A stretch of 64,000 nucleotides of DNA from Paenibacillus sp. 37 (lineage in GTDB: Bacteria; Bacillota; Bacilli; Paenibacillales; Paenibacillaceae), in contig NZ_CP043761.1 of NCBI RefSeq assembly GCF_008386395.1, positions 2,790,001-2,854,000 on the forward strand, in the 5' to 3' direction. This document shows, piece by piece, positions 8,640 through 17,886 of the stretch; the first letter of the stretch is position 1; every line of letters begins with the position of its first letter. Under the pieces are notes generated by a model. That model was not told where the DNA came from. It ran no database searches and saw only the letters and a program-made list of their open reading frames with translations. The position numbers were made by a program, and so were the translations under genes.

Positions 8640-9464
8640 TCAGCTGCGTAAATAACGGCTGCCACCAAGTCGTACATATAACTGCCCAGGTAATACAGGC
8701 GTAGAACCAGCGGCCATATTATTCTGGCTGTTTTTGGCGAATCGGGATAAATAAAAGAAGTCCGGATAGATCACCATATCCATTAAATAGGCGGAGACCC
8801 GGCTACCTGGAACGCGGAACTGATTCAGGGTACGTATAATTTCTTCGCCGCGTGCAATACCAATGCCATGACCATAATACCAGTTCTCACGCAACATAAA
8901 CGTATTCTCTCCCTGCCACTCGGGGGTTTCCGGAGAAACATCCGGATTTTTGAAATACAGCACATCTCCTGGCAGGGCGGTTTCACTACCGTTTTTTTCG
9001 GTTAATCGCAGGTCACTGTCATAATGCCAGTCAAAGAGTAACAGATTTCGAAACAGGGAATTAAAGGCGTCTTCGCGAATGCTTCCCAGCACGCCACCAT
9101 ACAGCACAATAACGGTAGCTGTTGCACATTCAAAGGCATATAAGTGTCCATTCCTCCAGATATCCCGGATACCGTCGGCGGGGGTCACGTTTGATCTTAG
9201 CTCGAACCCACCTTCCGCATTACGATTCCAGAAGGCAGGATTACATCTGGATTTTTCAAAGGATGCAAAACTCACACCGCTTCGATCCAATCCTTCCGCT
9301 GCATCCACGAGAGAGCCCCTCAAGTCCCACTCAAAACGAAGATGATCCATGGATTGGTACACATACCTTGTAGGACGATCCTGTAGTTGCTGTAACCAAT
9401 ACCATTCAAAATCAGACCATTCCGAGCGGTTCAGCAGGGCGGGTTGATTTGCGACAATGATCAT
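8640..9464 (-). CDS. tgl: Protein-glutamine gamma-glutamyltransferase (spore-coat transglutaminase)
   Basis: 274 residues. Tgl forms epsilon-(gamma-glutamyl)lysine cross-links between coat proteins during sporulation. Conserved segments shared with B. subtilis Tgl: MIIV at the N-terminus, AIRDI-like GIRDIWRNG, YAFECATATVIV with the catalytic Cys at residue 113, LLFDWHYDSD, GDVLYFKNPDVSPE, WQGENTFML and YYGHGIGIARGEEII. It is about 30 residues longer than the B. subtilis enzyme, mostly at the C-terminus. The start has GGAGG 9 nt upstream. A CATATACTA match to the sigma-K -10 consensus lies about 67 bp upstream on the minus strand (9531-9539), but I see no clean -35 partner. Confidence 0.93.
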   Translation of the reverse strand: MIIVANQPALLNRSEWSDFEWYWLQQLQDRPTRYVYQSMDHLRFEWDLRGSLVDAAEGLDRSGVSFASFEKSRCNPAFWNRNAEGGFELRSNVTPADGIRDIWRNGHLYAFECATATVIVLYGGVLGSIREDAFNSLFRNLLLFDWHYDSDLRLTEKNGSETALPGDVLYFKNPDVSPETPEWQGENTFMLRENWYYGHGIGIARGEEIIRTLNQFRVPGSRVSAYLMDMVIYPDFFYLSRFAKNSQNNMAAGSTPVLPGQLYVRLGGSRYLRS

Positions 9465-9736
9465 GATCCATAACCTCCGTTCCTATTCGAATATTCAACA
9501 TTGTATAATCGGGAGAGCACGGGTATTGTGTAGTATATGACGTGATGTGTTCGAATTGGTATGTACATCATGAAAGTTGTCAGCATCCAAAATTAAAAAT
9601 GTCGATTCATGCAGGAATTTTGTCCGATCTCGTTTATCAATCATGGCATTTGGGGTAGTACTCTATAGATGAAGTTATGTTCAGGTCGATCTATTCATAC
9701 GGAATACATTCAGATTCTTATAAAGGAGGACATGTA

Positions 9737-12484
9737 ATGTCGAAATCCATTACAGAGAGCCGATCTCTGTTCGAACAATTGTATACGCACGCACCAATCG
9801 GCATTGCTGTCGCATCGCATGTAAATGGACGGTGGTTGCAGCTTAATCCTGCATTTTGCGAGATGCTTGCATACAGTGAAGATGAACTGCTCGATACTTC
9901 AGTTGTACATATGATCTACGAAGAAGATCTGCACATGGAGGAATTCCGCAGCAAATTCTGGGAAATGACCCATAAAACAAGTGAGATGTACGAGACGGAG
10001 GTTCGCCTGAAACGCAAGGGCGGTTCGTTATTATGGGCAACCATTAGAGCTTGCATCGTACGGGATGAAACGAGTGGTGAACCTTTGTATCTGCTCGTAC
10101 AAGCTGCTGATATTACGAAACAAAAAGATGCAGAGGAAATCCTCATTGTGCAACGTAAGCAATTGGAAGAGAGCAGTCGCATCTCTCGCCTGCTCGCGGA
10201 GTCTTCACTGGACTTGATTGCAATACATGATGCCGATTCCAGTCGTACATTTAAATATGTATCGAATGCATGTAAAAACATGTTGGGCTATGAGCCAGAA
10301 GAAATTATAGGTAAGCCGGGAACATTTGTTATCTATCCGGAGGATGTGCCTTTGGTTGAAGCGTACGTAGAAGAGCAGAGAAAGGGGCTGGCTCCCAAAC
10401 GGATCAGTTATCGCCTGTTACATAAGGATGGATCTACGGTATGGGCAGATACAATTACACACTATGTATATGACAGTGCAGGTGAATTGATGGAGATCGT
10501 CGCCGTAACACGGGATATCACAGCCAGCCAGCAACAACAGTTAAGCATGCAGGAGTACAGATCGTTATTTGACTGTAATCCCCTAGGTGTGGCTTCTCTT
10601 GATCTGGAAGGGAATTTGCTGAAAGCCAATATGGGTCAGGAACAGTTGACAGGACACACCAAGGAGGAGTTGCTCAGTCGGCCTTTTGATCACCTCATTG
10701 ATCCTGTGGATCTGGAGAAGACTCGATATCATTTTGAGGAAACGGTGAAGGGCACTGCACAGAGCTACGAGATAGGCTTGATCCACAAAAATGGACAGCG
10801 AATTGAAACCAATGTGATTAATGTTCCTATTATACTTGAGGAAAAAGTTGTAGGAGTCTATGGGATTACCAGTGACATTACAGAGTCCAAACGTTATGTC
10901 GAAGAAATCGAAAATCTTAGTTATGAACGGGCATTGATTTTGAATGGCATGTCTGAGGGTGTTATTGGACTGGACCTGGAAGGGAATCTGAACTTTGCCA
11001 ATCCGGCCGCTGCGGAGATCATGAACTTCTGTCCAAGTGAAATGAACGGCAAACCTCTTGAACAGATGATGATCCAGATGCAGAGCGAAGGTATCCCTTA
11101 CCCATCCAAGGATACACCCATTCTACAGGCTGTTCGTGAGGGACGAGGTCTGCCGCGTACCGAATCCGTTTTTTGGAGGCAGGATGGGTCAAGTTTCCTG
11201 GCGGAGTTCCAGTTGAAGCCGATTATTGATCAGGGTAGAACCCGCGGAGCAGTGATGGTTTTCCGTGATATGACATCTGTTAAGGACATCATACGTGCCA
11301 AAGAAGCAGCAGAGGATGCAGACCGAGCAAAGTCCGAATTTCTCGCCATCATGAGTCATGAGCTTCGTACGCCATTAAACGGCATCATGGGCATGGCCCA
11401 TCTGTTAATGGAAACCGAGCTGGATGATGAACAGAAAGGTTTTGCGGAAATCATGATTGATAGCGGCGAATCCCTGTTGTACATTTTGAACGAAATTTTG
11501 GATTTCAGCAAAATCGAAGCAGGCAAAATGGATCTTGAGCGCGCACCTGTAGATATTAAGACGATGTTGGGTGGGGTGATCGAGCTGTTTGCACTGAAGG
11601 CCTCAGAGAAAAATATTGAACTCTATTGTGAAGTGTCGGATCACATTCCTGAACGCATTCGAGGGGATGAGACACGAATCCGGCAGATTTTGATTAATCT
11701 GGTGGGTAACGCTGTTAAATTCACAGAGCAGGGCCGTATTAAGGTGAGCGTAGGTGCTGATTACTCAGATGAGCATGGTCAGGATAACCTGATGTTGACC
11801 TTTAAGGTGAGAGATACGGGGATCGGCATTCCAATAGAAAAGCAGCATCAATTGTTCCAATCCTTCTCACAGCTTGATCCGGCCATCAATCGTAAGTTTG
11901 GCGGGACAGGTCTAGGCCTTGCGATCAGCAAAAAACTGGTGGAGTTAATGGGCGGAGCGATTGGCGTACAGAGTGAGATCGGTGAGGGGGCAGAATTCCA
12001 GTTCACCCTCGTAGTGGAGCGGTGGTTAGAGGAAAGTATTGACCCGATTGAAATCACCACGAATGAGGAATTGCAATTGGATCGGGCTAGTCTTGCCCAT
12101 GACATCAAAATTTTGATTGCTGAGGATCAAGCGGTCAACAGTCATCTGTTGGAGGAGATGCTGCGCAAGTTTGGCGGAGTCTGTGATATCGTTGAGAATG
12201 GTGCACAGGCCGTCGATTCATTGAACCAGGTTCAATATGACCTGGTGTTTATGGATATTCAAATGCCAGTTATGGATGGGATTGAAGCTACCTGCCACAT
12301 CAGACAGAGCCACCCAGACATACCGGTTATTGCAGCGATTACAGCTTTTGCAGGCGCTGGTGACCGTGAGGAGTGTCTGAAATGCGGGATGCAGGACTTT
12401 ATCAGCAAACCGTTTCATTCCACGGAGATTAGCCGCGTACTGAATACATGGGTTCCATATATTCACTCTCAAAGGGTAACGTAA
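9737..12484 (+). CDS. Multi-PAS hybrid sensor histidine kinase / response regulator
   Basis: 915 residues, apparently soluble. Four PAS domains run from about 5 to 520, with repeated LQLNPAFCEMLAYSEDEL, GTFVIYPEDVPL, DITASQQQ and ANPAAAEIMNF type segments. Then comes a HisKA domain (MSHELRTPLNGIMGMAHLL, phospho-acceptor His 541), an HATPase domain (NLVGNAVKFTEQG, DTGIGIP, FGGTGLGLAISKKLVELMGG), and a C-terminal receiver domain (FMDIQMPVMDG, phospho-acceptor Asp 840; SKPFH). There is no HPt domain, so a separate phosphotransfer partner would be needed. The open frame extends 20 codons upstream, but AAAGGAGG is 7-8 nt from the ATG at 9737. The signal is unknown, and no partner regulator is adjacent. 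Confidence 0.93.
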   Translation: MSKSITESRSLFEQLYTHAPIGIAVASHVNGRWLQLNPAFCEMLAYSEDELLDTSVVHMIYEEDLHMEEFRSKFWEMTHKTSEMYETEVRLKRKGGSLLWATIRACIVRDETSGEPLYLLVQAADITKQKDAEEILIVQRKQLEESSRISRLLAESSLDLIAIHDADSSRTFKYVSNACKNMLGYEPEEIIGKPGTFVIYPEDVPLVEAYVEEQRKGLAPKRISYRLLHKDGSTVWADTITHYVYDSAGELMEIVAVTRDITASQQQQLSMQEYRSLFDCNPLGVASLDLEGNLLKANMGQEQLTGHTKEELLSRPFDHLIDPVDLEKTRYHFEETVKGTAQSYEIGLIHKNGQRIETNVINVPIILEEKVVGVYGITSDITESKRYVEEIENLSYERALILNGMSEGVIGLDLEGNLNFANPAAAEIMNFCPSEMNGKPLEQMMIQMQSEGIPYPSKDTPILQAVREGRGLPRTESVFWRQDGSSFLAEFQLKPIIDQGRTRGAVMVFRDMTSVKDIIRAKEAAEDADRAKSEFLAIMSHELRTPLNGIMGMAHLLMETELDDEQKGFAEIMIDSGESLLYILNEILDFSKIEAGKMDLERAPVDIKTMLGGVIELFALKASEKNIELYCEVSDHIPERIRGDETRIRQILINLVGNAVKFTEQGRIKVSVGADYSDEHGQDNLMLTFKVRDTGIGIPIEKQHQLFQSFSQLDPAINRKFGGTGLGLAISKKLVELMGGAIGVQSEIGEGAEFQFTLVVERWLEESIDPIEITTNEELQLDRASLAHDIKILIAEDQAVNSHLLEEMLRKFGGVCDIVENGAQAVDSLNQVQYDLVFMDIQMPVMDGIEATCHIRQSHPDIPVIAAITAFAGAGDREECLKCGMQDFISKPFHSTEISRVLNTWVPYIHSQRVT

Positions 12485-12490
12485 CAGAAA

Positions 12491-12526
12491 AATAACCTGT
12501 GCCTTGAATTCAAGGTACAGGTTATT
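12491..12526. terminator. Bidirectional hairpin between the hybrid kinase and the KhtT-like gene
   Basis: AATAACCTGTGCCTT pairs almost perfectly with AAGGTACAGGTTATT around GAATTC. The minus strand has the better T-tract, so it mainly fits the convergent minus-strand gene. Confidence 0.75.
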
Positions 12527-12533
12527 CTGTCAT

Positions 12534-12746
12534 TTACGACCAGCCTCCGATTAAACCGGAGAGAGTCACACATTCGTCATCTTCCAAATCTGCAATCAGA
12601 GTGAGTTCTTCGTTGTCTTGTGGATCAACGGAGAATAATTCACGGCGTCCGTCCTCATGCACAATAATGACTAACTGATGGCCGCCCTTTGTATCAAACT
12701 GGTACTTAACTCCGATACCAGGTAGTGGGCATTCGCGGATATTCAT
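12534..12746 (-). CDS. Stand-alone KhtT/TrkA-N-like regulatory domain protein
   Basis: 70 residues: MNIRECPLPGIGVKYQF, GGHQLVIIVHEDGRREL, then acidic stretches and SGLIGG. This matches the N-terminal domain of KhtT (YhaT), the regulatory subunit of the KhtTU potassium/proton antiporter. Normal KhtT is about 160 residues and continues into an RCK_C nucleotide-binding domain, which is absent here, and no antiporter gene is adjacent. The frame is open from a GTG at 12758, but AGAGGTGA overlaps that codon and sits about 9 nt before the ATG at 12746. Inference: either a genuine short paralogue, possibly binding its partner through this domain, or a truncated remnant. Confidence 0.7.
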   Translation of the reverse strand: MNIRECPLPGIGVKYQFDTKGGHQLVIIVHEDGRRELFSVDPQDNEELTLIADLEDDECVTLSGLIGGWS

Positions 12747-12864
12747 GAAACCTGTCACCTCTTTAGCTTTGCTTAATAAAAAATTAACCGTTCACACAGT
12801 ACGGATGTATTCTACTATCCATAACACCGTTTGGCAAGTCACAAATAAAATTGGTGTGAAGGAA

Positions 12865-13620
12865 TTAATTTTTTCCGTGATGTGATCTTGCACTATGGCG
12901 CTGTCTGGCCCGTCTGCGACGAACAAAAAACCAAATGAGCAGAGCAACGATTAATAATAGGCCAATGACTGCAATGATGATGATGTTCCGGATATTGGGA
13001 ACCTGTACAGTCAGATCCAGTTTATTCATCTGGAGGGGGGAAACGTGCCAAATAAGCGTTTTTCCGCCATCCTCCACCTGATCTGCATTGGAATCGGCTG
13101 CCTTGATGGGCAAAGACAACTTAAAGTCAAAGTTAACATCCTTTAACAAGAGGTTTTTAAGAAAGCTAGGCACCTTGTTCATTTGATTTTTGATCTCACC
13201 ATCGGGCATGGACTCCATGAGATCGGCTTCTGCTGTAATGTGCATCTTGGAAGTGAAGAAGCCGGGTGAAGTTGATTGTTCAACTTTGATCCCTTGTGGT
13301 AACTCGGATGTATCAAAGCGGGTCGTATTGTTTTTTTCAAAATGAGTGGTCGCTGTGAGTTGCTTCTGATCGCCCTGTTCCGAAACCTCTGCCTGGAAGT
13401 TATTTCGATTCAATGCATCTGCGATCAGAGGCATGAGATTGTCTTGTCCAATTTTTCCAAGAGCGGAGTTCTTTACATTGAGATTGAGATCCAGATCCGT
13501 TGATCCATCCATATTCACCGTTAGATGGGCTTCTCCATCAGCACAGGCGGATAAAATCGATAACATAAGGGCTAATAAAACAGTAAGAAATAGCTGACGT
13601 AAGGGGATGCGAGTTGACAT
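12865..13620 (-). CDS. Membrane-anchored lipoprotein (DUF3153-like)
   Basis: 251 residues. The N-terminal signal MSTRIPLRQLFLTVLLALML ends in LSILSAC, a lipobox. The extracellular part begins with an LTVNMDGSTDLDLNL segment, as in DUF3153-type lipoproteins. The C-terminus has one transmembrane helix (about 210-232) followed by an Arg/His-rich cytosolic tail (RRRRARQRHSARSHH). Two membrane attachments, lipid and helix, are therefore expected. The frame extends 45 codons further upstream, but the ATG at 13620 has AAAGG at good spacing and starts the signal peptide. Function unknown. Confidence 0.8.
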   Translation of the reverse strand: MSTRIPLRQLFLTVLLALMLSILSACADGEAHLTVNMDGSTDLDLNLNVKNSALGKIGQDNLMPLIADALNRNNFQAEVSEQGDQKQLTATTHFEKNNTTRFDTSELPQGIKVEQSTSPGFFTSKMHITAEADLMESMPDGEIKNQMNKVPSFLKNLLLKDVNFDFKLSLPIKAADSNADQVEDGGKTLIWHVSPLQMNKLDLTVQVPNIRNIIIIAVIGLLLIVALLIWFFVRRRRARQRHSARSHHGKN

Positions 13621-13869
13621 GTCTTTCAACCTTTCTGCGTAAAAATCCAAATTCCATTTCATAGAAGTATAGTATACACCGTAAGCACGGCGGATGAAAC
13701 TTTGAACCGTGCAGTGAGGTACGTATGATTTAGTGTGATCGGGGAAATAATCCATTTATTAAAATTAAAGATTTCGTATTTTTGTCAATGTTCGGTCAAT
13801 TCAAACGGCGCTTCACCGTGTACACTAGTAGTAGTGTGATGAATATACGGAAGCAGGGAGGTTACATTC

Positions 13870-13962
13870 ATGACATATATCATTATTATGGCTGTTATTA
13901 TGGTCGTGGGCATGGTCGGAATGGGCTGGTTCTATCAGATTATGGATAAAGACCAAAGCTAG
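13870..13962 (+). CDS. 30-residue single-pass membrane peptide
   Basis: A short gene starting ATG at 13870 behind an excellent SD (GGGAGG, 8 nt upstream). The product has a hydrophobic helix of about 20 residues beginning MTYIIIMAVIMVV, with YQIMDKDQS as a short charged tail. Stop TAG at 13960-13962. The SD quality, membrane-helix composition and downstream hairpin make it more than a chance frame. No function can be assigned. Confidence 0.6.
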   Translation: MTYIIIMAVIMVVGMVGMGWFYQIMDKDQS

Positions 13963-13996
13963 TATTGTTTAATTGTGAAAAGAAGAGAGACAACCT

Positions 13997-14036
13997 ATAA
14001 GCTGGCTTCGCTAACGCGAGGCGGGCTTATTTGTGT
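13997..14036 (+). terminator. Terminator-like hairpin after the 30-residue gene
   Basis: ATAAGC pairs with GCTTAT, with an imperfect GGCTTCG/CGAGGC inner stem. The T-tract is weak. Confidence 0.45.
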
Positions 14037-14226
14037 GGGGAAAAATTTTGAGGCACTGACCTTACATTAGCACGTAATATATGTAACCATTCAAGTTGTA
14101 CAATTTGACCGATGGACAAATATTTTTCGTAAAGATGGGATTTTTTAGCCGCTCTTTTGTATAATAGGGGGTAGTTTAACTCGGGATACTCTCGAGATTC
14201 TGCCAAACAGGAAAGGGTGTACATAA

Positions 14227-15921
14227 ATGAAATTTAGTGAGTATACGTATACACGTCCGAATCTGGAACACATCAAGACATCTTTCCGTGAGCTGTTGAG
14301 CGGTTTTGAAGCTGCGGCAACGGTTGAAGAACAGAGTGGGTTCATGGATCAGATTAACGCGCTGCGCAGTGATTTTGAGACACAAGCCCAATTGGTCTAC
14401 ATCCGTCATTCCATTGATACCAATGATGAGTTTTACAAGGCGGAGAACGAATTTCTGGACGAGAATGCACCCATTGTGCAGGAATATATTACGGATTTTT
14501 ACCGTGCACTGGTTAACTCCAAATTCCGCAATGAATTGGAACAAAAATGGGGTTCACAGCTGTTCCAGCTGGCGGATCTTTCACTGAAAACATTCAGCCC
14601 GGAGATTATTGAAGAACTCCAGAAGGAGAACAAACTTTCCACAGAATACAATCAGTTGATTGCATCGGCCAAAATTCCGTTCGAAGGTGAAGAGCGCACG
14701 TTGCCACAGTTGCATCCATTTGAACTGTCCACGGATCGCTCCATGCGGGAGCGTGCTTCGGAAGCCAGATACACTTTCATGGCTGAACATGAAGCTGAAT
14801 TCGATCGCATTTACGATGAACTGGTTAAAGTACGTACACAGATCGCGAAGAAACTGGGTTATCCAAGCTATGTCGAACTCGGCTATGATCGCATGAACCG
14901 TACGGATTACAACGCAGAGATGGTTGCCAACTTCCGTGCGCAAGTTCGTGATTATATCGTACCTGTGGCGACCAAGCTCAGAGAGCGTCAGCGTAATCGG
15001 ATCGATGTGGATACGTTGTATTATTACGATCAGGGCTTCAGCTTCAAGACGGGTAACCCGACACCTAAAGGTGACGCGGACTGGATTATCGATAATGGTA
15101 AAAAAATGTACGCTGAATTATCACCAGAGACAGATGCATTTTTCCAGATGATGACCGAAAACGAGCTTATGGATCTGGTAAGCAAAAAAGGTAAGCAGGG
15201 CGGCGGATATTGTACGTTCCTGAACGATTACAAAGTGCCGTTTATCTTCTCCAACTTCAACGGTACCTCCGGTGATATTGATGTGTTGACACATGAAGCA
15301 GGTCATGCTTTCCAGGTGTATGAGAGCCGTGATTTTGCAGTGCCTGAATACAACTGGCCGACATATGAATCGGCTGAAATTCATTCCATGAGTATGGAGT
15401 TCTTCACATGGCCGTGGATGCAGTTGTTCTTCAAAGAAGATACGGACAAGTACAAGTTTGATCACCTGTCTTCTGGTCTATTGTTCATTCCGTATGGTGT
15501 AGCTGTGGATGAATTCCAGCATTTTGTGTATGCGAACCCGGATGCAACTCCAACGGAGCGCAAGCAGGCTTGGCGCAACATTGAGAAGACCTATCTGCCA
15601 CACATCAATTACAAAGATAATGCGTATTTGGAGCAAGGTGGTTTCTGGCATAAACAGGGTCATATTTTCTCATCGCCATTCTATTACATTGACTATACGT
15701 TAGCACAAATCTGTGCATTCCAGTTCTGGAAACGCAGCAATGAGGACATGAAGTCCGCATGGGCCGACTATCTGACATTGTGCAAAGCGGGAGGAAGCCT
15801 GTCCTTCACCGGATTGGTTGAATTGGCTGGATTGAACTCTCCATTCGAGGATGGTTGTGTATCCTCCGTAATTGGCGATATTGAGGCATGGCTTGACGGT
15901 GTGAACGATAAGGCGCTGTAA
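14227..15921 (+). CDS. M3-family zinc oligoendopeptidase (PepF-like)
   Basis: 564 residues, cytosolic. The zinc motif HEAGH occupies residues 356-360 (His356, Glu357, His360), with a third ligand expected in the following ESAEIHSMSMEFF segment. The N-terminal half is helical, and the C-terminus has GGFWHKQGHIFSSPFYYIDYTLAQ, typical of M3 oligoendopeptidases that degrade short peptides. The SD (GGAAAGGG) is about 9 nt before the ATG. It is monocistronic, flanked by hairpins. Confidence 0.93.
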   Translation: MKFSEYTYTRPNLEHIKTSFRELLSGFEAAATVEEQSGFMDQINALRSDFETQAQLVYIRHSIDTNDEFYKAENEFLDENAPIVQEYITDFYRALVNSKFRNELEQKWGSQLFQLADLSLKTFSPEIIEELQKENKLSTEYNQLIASAKIPFEGEERTLPQLHPFELSTDRSMRERASEARYTFMAEHEAEFDRIYDELVKVRTQIAKKLGYPSYVELGYDRMNRTDYNAEMVANFRAQVRDYIVPVATKLRERQRNRIDVDTLYYYDQGFSFKTGNPTPKGDADWIIDNGKKMYAELSPETDAFFQMMTENELMDLVSKKGKQGGGYCTFLNDYKVPFIFSNFNGTSGDIDVLTHEAGHAFQVYESRDFAVPEYNWPTYESAEIHSMSMEFFTWPWMQLFFKEDTDKYKFDHLSSGLLFIPYGVAVDEFQHFVYANPDATPTERKQAWRNIEKTYLPHINYKDNAYLEQGGFWHKQGHIFSSPFYYIDYTLAQICAFQFWKRSNEDMKSAWADYLTLCKAGGSLSFTGLVELAGLNSPFEDGCVSSVIGDIEAWLDGVNDKAL

Positions 15922-16002
15922 GCTTTCGTAAGGATAAGGATGTTTCAATGAAAGTACCTTCGTAAGGTATAAGTAGTGGATAAAGCTTTAAAATTGATAG
16001 GC

Positions 16003-16043
16003 AAGACGGCTTGGATACCTTCGGGTGTCTGGGTCGTCTTTTT
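16003..16043 (+). terminator. Terminator after the oligoendopeptidase
   Basis: AAGACG pairs with CGTCTT around an inner arm closed by TACC TTC GGGT-type pairing, followed by TTTTT. Confidence 0.75.
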
Positions 16044-16171
16044 CATTACGGGTAAAAATCAACCTCCAGTGTAACATTTATCGGATTCATTGTGATTTAT
16101 TTCACTATATCTGAAAACGGATTCAGTTACAATGGAGATAGTAAATCAGGGGTTACAGGAGGCTGGTTCAG

Positions 16172-17323
16172 ATGGCAACACATGCATATTATGTTCCGCC
16201 CGTGAACTTGATGGGTAGAGGCTGTTTACAGGAAGCCGGTCAGATGATTGAACAGATGGGTATCCGCAAAGCGTTGGTCGTAAGTGATCGTCAATTGATT
16301 GCTTCAGGCGTTGCAGAGCAGGTACTGTCTATATTAAGAAAATCAGGGTTAGACTATGTCGTATATGATGAGGTTCAGCCTAATCCAACATGTCAGAATG
16401 TACATGACGGACTTCGAGTATTCCAGGATCATGGCTGTGACGCCATTATATCGATAGGCGGAGGTTCACCGCAGGATGCTGCCAAAGGCATTGGCATTGT
16501 AGCTACCAACGGTGGGCATATCCGTGAATATGAAGGATTGCATCAATCGAAACATAAGTCCGTGCCACTTGTGGCTGTTAACACAACGGCTGGCACATCG
16601 AGTGAGGTGACAATAAACTACGTGATTACAGATGAGGAACGTAAAGTGAAGATGGTGATGGTGGACCGTAATAGTCTGGTCTCCCTGTCGGTTAATGATC
16701 CGGAGTTAATGCTTAGCAAGCCAGCAAGTCTCACAGCGGCCACGGGAATGGATGCCTTGACTCATGCCGTGGAAGCGATGGTGACGCCTGGAGGGTTCAC
16801 TGTGACAAGCGCAACAGCTGCTGCAGCTGTTGAACTGATCTTTGAATACTTGCCAAGAGCCGTGAGAGACGGCAGTGATCTGGAAGCGCGGGAACATATG
16901 ACCTATGCGTGTTTCCTTGGCGGGATTGCTTTTAATAATGCGGGTCTGGGTTATGTTCATGCGATGGCGCATCAACTGGGTGGCGTATATGATCTGCCGC
17001 ACGGTGTGTGTAACGCAATGTTACTCCCCTATGTGGAAGAGTTAAACGCCAAGCATGTACCCGGCAAATTCCGTCATATTGCTAAGGCAATTGGTATGGA
17101 TGTGAAAGGCAGAAGCGATGAGGAATGTTCAGATTACGTCATTGAGGCCATACGTCAGCTATCAAAAGAAGTCGGGATCCCTGAGAAACTGTCTGAACTG
17201 GGTGTAAAAGATCCCGATGTGGAACTGCTTGCCGATAACGCGATGAAAGATGCATGTGCACCCGGCAATCCCTATCAACCGTCCAAGGATGAAGTGATGG
17301 AGCTGTTCCGCAAAATTATTTAG
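16172..17323 (+). CDS. Iron-containing (group III) alcohol dehydrogenase
   Basis: 383 residues, NAD(P)-dependent. Motifs: GGGSPQDAAKGIG for cofactor binding, NTTAGTSSEVT, MDALTHAVEAMV, AMAHQLGGVYDLPHGVCNAMLLPYV (iron-binding His residues), and CAPGNPYQPSKDEV at the C-terminus. These place it in the FeADH family with butanol/1,3-propanediol-type dehydrogenases. The physiological substrate cannot be read from the sequence. GGAGG lies 9 nt before the ATG. Confidence 0.92.
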   Translation: MATHAYYVPPVNLMGRGCLQEAGQMIEQMGIRKALVVSDRQLIASGVAEQVLSILRKSGLDYVVYDEVQPNPTCQNVHDGLRVFQDHGCDAIISIGGGSPQDAAKGIGIVATNGGHIREYEGLHQSKHKSVPLVAVNTTAGTSSEVTINYVITDEERKVKMVMVDRNSLVSLSVNDPELMLSKPASLTAATGMDALTHAVEAMVTPGGFTVTSATAAAAVELIFEYLPRAVRDGSDLEAREHMTYACFLGGIAFNNAGLGYVHAMAHQLGGVYDLPHGVCNAMLLPYVEELNAKHVPGKFRHIAKAIGMDVKGRSDEECSDYVIEAIRQLSKEVGIPEKLSELGVKDPDVELLADNAMKDACAPGNPYQPSKDEVMELFRKII

Positions 17324-17886
17324 ACTGATTCAGAAACGGATACACTAAAGTACAATCCTGTTGAAACTAGAGGATCATGGACCAAGCAGGGTCAGAATAA
17401 CAGACAAAATGAGCCGGGATTGAAAGTCGGCTTTTTTGTCATGTGAACTCGTTCTTTTTACTTATTTTTTCCACTTAATGATTGCACAATAACTAAAGGA
17501 TTTTGATTCCCTTTTATCGAATACAATATGAATAACAGCGGCACGAGAAAGGGTAATTTCACCCGCAACTTGATGTCGATGTTTTCCAGCAAGATTCCCC
17601 AGTCCGTTTCGTGTTTAATGTTAAATAGGAGTAGTCTATTACATTGTTCACGAGCTACACCTTAAGTTCTGCATCTAACATTCACCTCTGTAAGACAGTC
17701 AAGCAATTCTACACCGGCATCATCTCTTTTTCAGGCTTTACAATCCAAGAAGTTCAACTGCAACAAGATTCACCGGTTACACATCTGTACAGCATGCTCC
17801 TAATCAAGACAACAGTGTCCACACAACAGAATATCGATTATGGGCTCTGAAATGAATCAGAACGAATGCACGTGGAGGAGGCTGTA
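17324..17886 (+). other. 563-bp non-coding stretch before glgC
   Basis: Holds the terminator of the dehydrogenase gene (17402-17440). No recognisable riboswitch or gene was seen in the remaining ~440 bp. A 68-codon TTG-initiated frame (17644-17850) lacks an SD and has unnatural composition. A promoter and long leader for the glg operon are likely here but cannot be placed with confidence. Confidence 0.5.
17402..17440 (+). terminator. Terminator after the alcohol dehydrogenase
   Basis: AGCCG pairs with CGGCT, with outer GACAAAA/TTTTGTC pairing and a T6 tract. Confidence 0.75.

Noticed and set aside
12512..12533. 15 bases shared with the repeat's closing strand (AGGTTATTCTGTCAT)
   Set aside because: Here they belong to a separate terminator stem; no other part of the repeat is present.
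17500..17525. Minus-strand similarity (AAAGGGAATCAAAA) to the repeat core
   Set aside because: Only about 15 bases, with no flanking arms or terminal repeats; likely chance.
17644..17850. 68-codon frame before glgC
   Set aside because: TTG start without SD; composition unlike its neighbours; probably untranslated leader.
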